Under the pieces are notes generated by a model. The model was not told the DNA's origin and did not search any database. It saw nothing but the letters and a program-made list of their open reading frames with translations. Of a stretch of DNA of 64,000 bases, positions 60,794 to 64,000 are shown in pieces (the stretch's first letter is position 1; the number at the start of each line of letters is the position of its first letter). The translations under genes were made by a program, and so were the position numbers. Source of the stretch: Toxoplasma gondii ME49 (taxonomy: Eukaryota; Apicomplexa; Conoidasida; Eucoccidiorida; Sarcocystidae); contig NC_031473.1 in the NCBI RefSeq assembly GCF_000006565.2, positions 1,619,903 to 1,683,902 on the forward strand, given 5' to 3'.

Positions 60794-63441
60794 CTAGCCT
60801 CTGCGTAGGCTTGCGCGAGGCAGAAGCAGAGGGGAGGGTTGCGAGGGTCCTTGTGTCTCGCTCCCTTCCCCGATGCTCCTCTCATCCCGTTCGCATCTTG
60901 GGGCAATACTATCCCAAGAACTACGCGAAAGAAGCGAAATCGTGTCCCGGAAAGGTCTGCCAGATAACCTATTTCCCACAGAAGTATGGCGCACCAGCAC
61001 CGCTGGCGCCGTAAGGTCTCGTAGGTGCAAACCGCTGGCGTCAAGCTGTTGCGAATCTTCCAGATTTGGCTCGTGCAACACCGATGGATTCTGGGGAGGG
61101 TAATAGAGACAACCCGTTTCCATATGGCAGAGCTTGACGTATGGCGACGCCGGAGGAAGTGCAGATCCTGATCCCTCCATTTCAGCTGTCTTCTCGGTTT
61201 CCACTCGACGGGAAGCAAATAACAGGGGGTCCCCGCAGATAGTAGCTGGCGTCACATACTTTGGCGACAATTGCTCGACAACGTGCAAGCCAGCACGGCA
61301 GATGAACACCCCGCCCACAGAGATGATCGTGACAGACACCAAGCTCGATAGGGTCGGTTGAAGGAGAACCATCGAGAGAATGGAGGAAAGCATGTAACAC
61401 GCCAAGCCAATGCTGAAGAGCCTAGGCAGAGAGGAAGGCAACAACACACAAAGAACATGGAAGGAGTGGCAAAACCGTTTCCGAGAATCAAGCCCCAAGC
61501 ACCGGGCGAACCTCCAGAACTGGAAGATCGCCTCGAAAAGATGCAGAACGAAAAAGGGCGCTAACTGCTGTACTCGGTGGGAACTTGCTTTTATCTCTTC
61601 TGCTGTGCGGCAAAGATTTCTTCCTGATTTGTCTTTACCAGACGCACGCAGTTCCGTTCCGTCGCGATTTGGAGCACCGGTCTCTCCCTGGAGACTGCGT
61701 TTCACGCGACAGAAAAAGAACTGCAGTACGCAAAATGTCTTTGACTCACGATGCGACAGCTCCCGCGTACAGATTAGAAACAGGGAGACGACAGGGAGCA
61801 TGTCATCATAGTCAGGTACAAAAGGCCCAATAGGATTACCACTGACACAGATTTACATGAGCTATCAGTATACGCTGCTTACTGCACCCATATGTGACAT
61901 GTGGCTTTTTAAGTTCCTTACCGAAATGTAGCTTGAACTGAAGAATCCATAATGTTCACAGCCGTCTGCAGGGATTCATCTTTCGAGCCGCGAAGAGCAA
62001 GACCAGGTCCCCACATTGTACAGAGTGTGCAGATCAGAAGAACCAGAAGCATAAAACCCAGGGCGCTCGATGTGAAAAGGACGTAGATGAGTTTGATCCA
62101 GGACTCCCCTCTCTGAAGACCTGTAAAATTACCACAGAAGCGAGAATCACAAGACTTTATGGCGGACACATCCGTCCAGGGATTGAGCAGAGGAATATGC
62201 TTTAGCACATATATGCGCGAAGGAATCAAAAACAACGCGCTGCATCAGCCGCTTAGAAAGAAACATGGGACCGGCGAGAATGTCCTTCGACAGTCGCAAC
62301 GGCGACGGGCTGAACAAGCGACGCCATACAGGAGACAAGGAACATTCAAGTTAAATGTACCGACACCGAACAATGCATGAAAGCCACTTATGAAACATCG
62401 GTGACCTTTGCAAAGAAACAGAGACTTCTTACAGGGCAGACGCATGTGTCATCACCGAGGACCTCCTGTTGATACTCCACCAAGAACGGAAGATTTTACT
62501 CTGGTACCAGTTCTAATTGCTTGTAAGAAATACCTCAATAGCTAAAAAGCATAAAGTCAAGTGAGCCATTGAACATGGGAATAGTTCGATGTAATTAAAC
62601 TATAGATTAAACGGAGATGATAATGAAGGTCTGTGAAGACATAAATTCCTGGAAGGAGAAACACGATTAGACGCTCTACCAGACGAGGAGGACAACGACA
62701 GGCACAAGACCAGAATGACCACGTTCTAAGATCTGTGAGGCATGCACCGATAAAAGGCACATCGTCTACTGTTAGATTGTAACAGAAGATAGACCGAGAT
62801 GCAGGTGAACAAGATGGTAGCGCCAACAAGGCAACTCGCAAGAGGAAGAAGAAAATCTCCATGAAAAATGGAAGCCGGAGAGAGACAAGGGCAAACAATT
62901 GTGGGCGATCTTACTGTCATCCCCTCTGCATACATCCATATATAGATGTATCTACCTACACCTATCCATCTATTTATACACACATATACATATACACACA
63001 TACAATATATATATATATATATAACACAATATACATATATATACACAGAGAGACATATCTACAGGTGAGTACAGAAGCATCCAGACGTGCGTCGTTTTTC
63101 TTTGTCACGGTCCTTCCTTTGTCGATTTCTCGTTCTTCTCACTGCGAGAGGCGGCGACTCACAGAGGCAGGCGAGCGGCACCTGTGCCACAGCCAGCCAA
63201 TTCCTCCGGTTCTTTTCTCTTGGTTTCGTAACTTCCGTAGACTCTCTGTTACCTGTGGCTTGCAAGAAGCTCGAAGCAGCAAAGCCAGACAGAAGCGAGG
63301 CGAGAGACGTGATTTTGTTCATGACCATAACAAGGTACTCGACTTCCATGTGCTGAACGTTCATGCTTCCCATGTGAAAGCCCGTCAAAACGGAGGCCTT
63401 GTTGGCCTGCAACATCTTGCCAAAGCGCGAGATGAGGAAAC
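60794..63441 (-). CDS. Four-helix membrane protein resembling Orai calcium channels
   Basis: Minus-strand exons join in phase: 63441-63253, 62913-62748, 62239-61922 and 61421-60794, about 430 residues from the first visible residue; the true start lies further upstream. Helix 1 reads KITSLASLLSGFAASSFLQ, close to Orai helix 1 (SALLSGFA core). Helix 2 is LLPLASCLVGATILFTCISV, followed by IPLLNPW, like the ILPN turn after Orai helix 2. Helix 3 is in the third exon (LIYVLFTSSALGFMLLVLL). Helix 4 is in the last exon (SLVSVTIISVGGVFICRAG, then LHVVEQL). A soluble tail of about 130 residues follows. The position of the Orai selectivity-filter glutamate appears to be glutamine here. Donor GTAAGG and acceptor TCTCTGCCTAG support the last junction strongly; the exon 2 boundaries are weaker. 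Channel function is inference. Confidence 0.55.
63005..63022. repeat. (TA)n microsatellite in intron of Orai-like gene
   Basis: About 9 TA units lie within A/T-rich sequence between the first two recognised exons. Confidence 0.85.
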
Positions 63442-64000
63442 CTGGAGATAATTCAATGCGTGAAACGTACTCAAGGCAGGCTTAGCTGAGCACAAATTGT
63501 GAGAAGAGGAAGAACAACGCAGGGGCATATCGAAAGGCAGTACAAGCCGTCCTTGAAAAAAACACCAGAAAACCGACGGATGTGGAGTGGCACTGAAAAA
63601 CGCAAGGGAGCCGGCGAGGCACTGAGAAGAGAATCCTATGATAGTGGGGGAAACAGAAGATAATGTGGATCCGAACGAACAGGAGAGGAGACAGGCGTGA
63701 GGGGAGGAGAAAGAACATGTGAGAGAAGACGTCATACACGCGAGTGCGGGGACAAAGAGATCTCATCGTAAAGGTGGCACTTGCGTGCCCCTGTGAAAAC
63801 CGAAAGAGTTACAACGGTATGCCCCCGAATGCAGCGGTCGCTGCAAGTCGTCTTGGACCTTTCAGCAGCGCCTCTAGATGAGGCAGAGAAAATGGTAAAG
63901 AACGTAGCGGCAGACAAAAGGAAGCTTTGGGAAGGGTTGGGGGAGGGGGGCGGTAAATTAATTCTCGGACGGTGACAGAAAAATAAAGACGAGGGTCCCT
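63442..64000. other. Unresolved upstream part of the Orai-like gene
   Basis: The first recognised exon is open upstream to about 63480, so its 5' end and any further exons are not fixed. ATG codons on the minus strand at 63766 and elsewhere have no clear link to it. A plus-strand segment at 63781-63975 reads helix-like (DEAEKMVKNVAADKRKLW) but has no other support. Confidence 0.4.

Noticed and set aside
1..64000. tRNA or rRNA genes, CRISPR arrays, bacterial operons or transposase genes
   Set aside because: I looked for cloverleaf-like blocks, regularly spaced repeats and transposase motifs by eye and found none that hold up. A tRNAscan or Rfam search would be decisive.

Overview
This window looks like nuclear DNA of a coccidian apicomplexan, most likely Toxoplasma gondii or a close relative. 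The evidence is intron-rich genes with GTRAGN...YYNCAG splice sites, long low-complexity insertions in conserved proteins, (TA)n microsatellites in introns and gaps, TGCATGC heptamers, long pyrimidine tracts, and no bacterial features. The species call is an inference. Gene models were built by joining open reading segments at splice sites whose reading phase and protein homology agree.

Layout: (1) 2138-3929 (+) a short protein with a KCTD-type T1/BTB domain. (2) 6295-16746 (+) a giant eight-exon gene ending in a CKK domain, the microtubule minus-end module of CAMSAP/Patronin proteins. (3) 18378-28067 (+) a divergent DEAD-box RNA helicase with a possible organellar leader. (4) 36225-29949 (-) an N2227/carnosine N-methyltransferase-family enzyme in eight exons, one intron with a GC donor. 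(5) 39085-39648 (+) a small DPM2-like membrane protein. (6) 39916-42072 (+) a haemolysin-III/PAQR-family seven-helix membrane protein. (7) 46297-44900 (-) a CFAP97/hemingway-like protein. (8) 49302-53520 (+) an RS-rich multi-KH RNA-binding protein. (9) 54395-58969 (+) exon-like pieces of an unrecognised gene. (10) 60119-59338 (-) weak coding signal. (11) 63441-60794 (-) a four-helix membrane protein resembling Orai calcium channels but lacking the filter glutamate.

The genes are independent housekeeping or cytoskeletal loci, not one pathway. Two (CKK protein, CFAP97-like) point to microtubule or axoneme biology, two (helicase, KH protein) to RNA metabolism, and several to membranes (DPM2-like, PAQR, Orai-like). 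The most novel candidates are the apicomplexan CKK protein and the Orai-like gene. Non-coding features include a 72-bp inverted repeat, a dispersed element of about 40 bp in four copies (three in introns), a 16-bp palindrome present twice, and a TGCATGC cluster.
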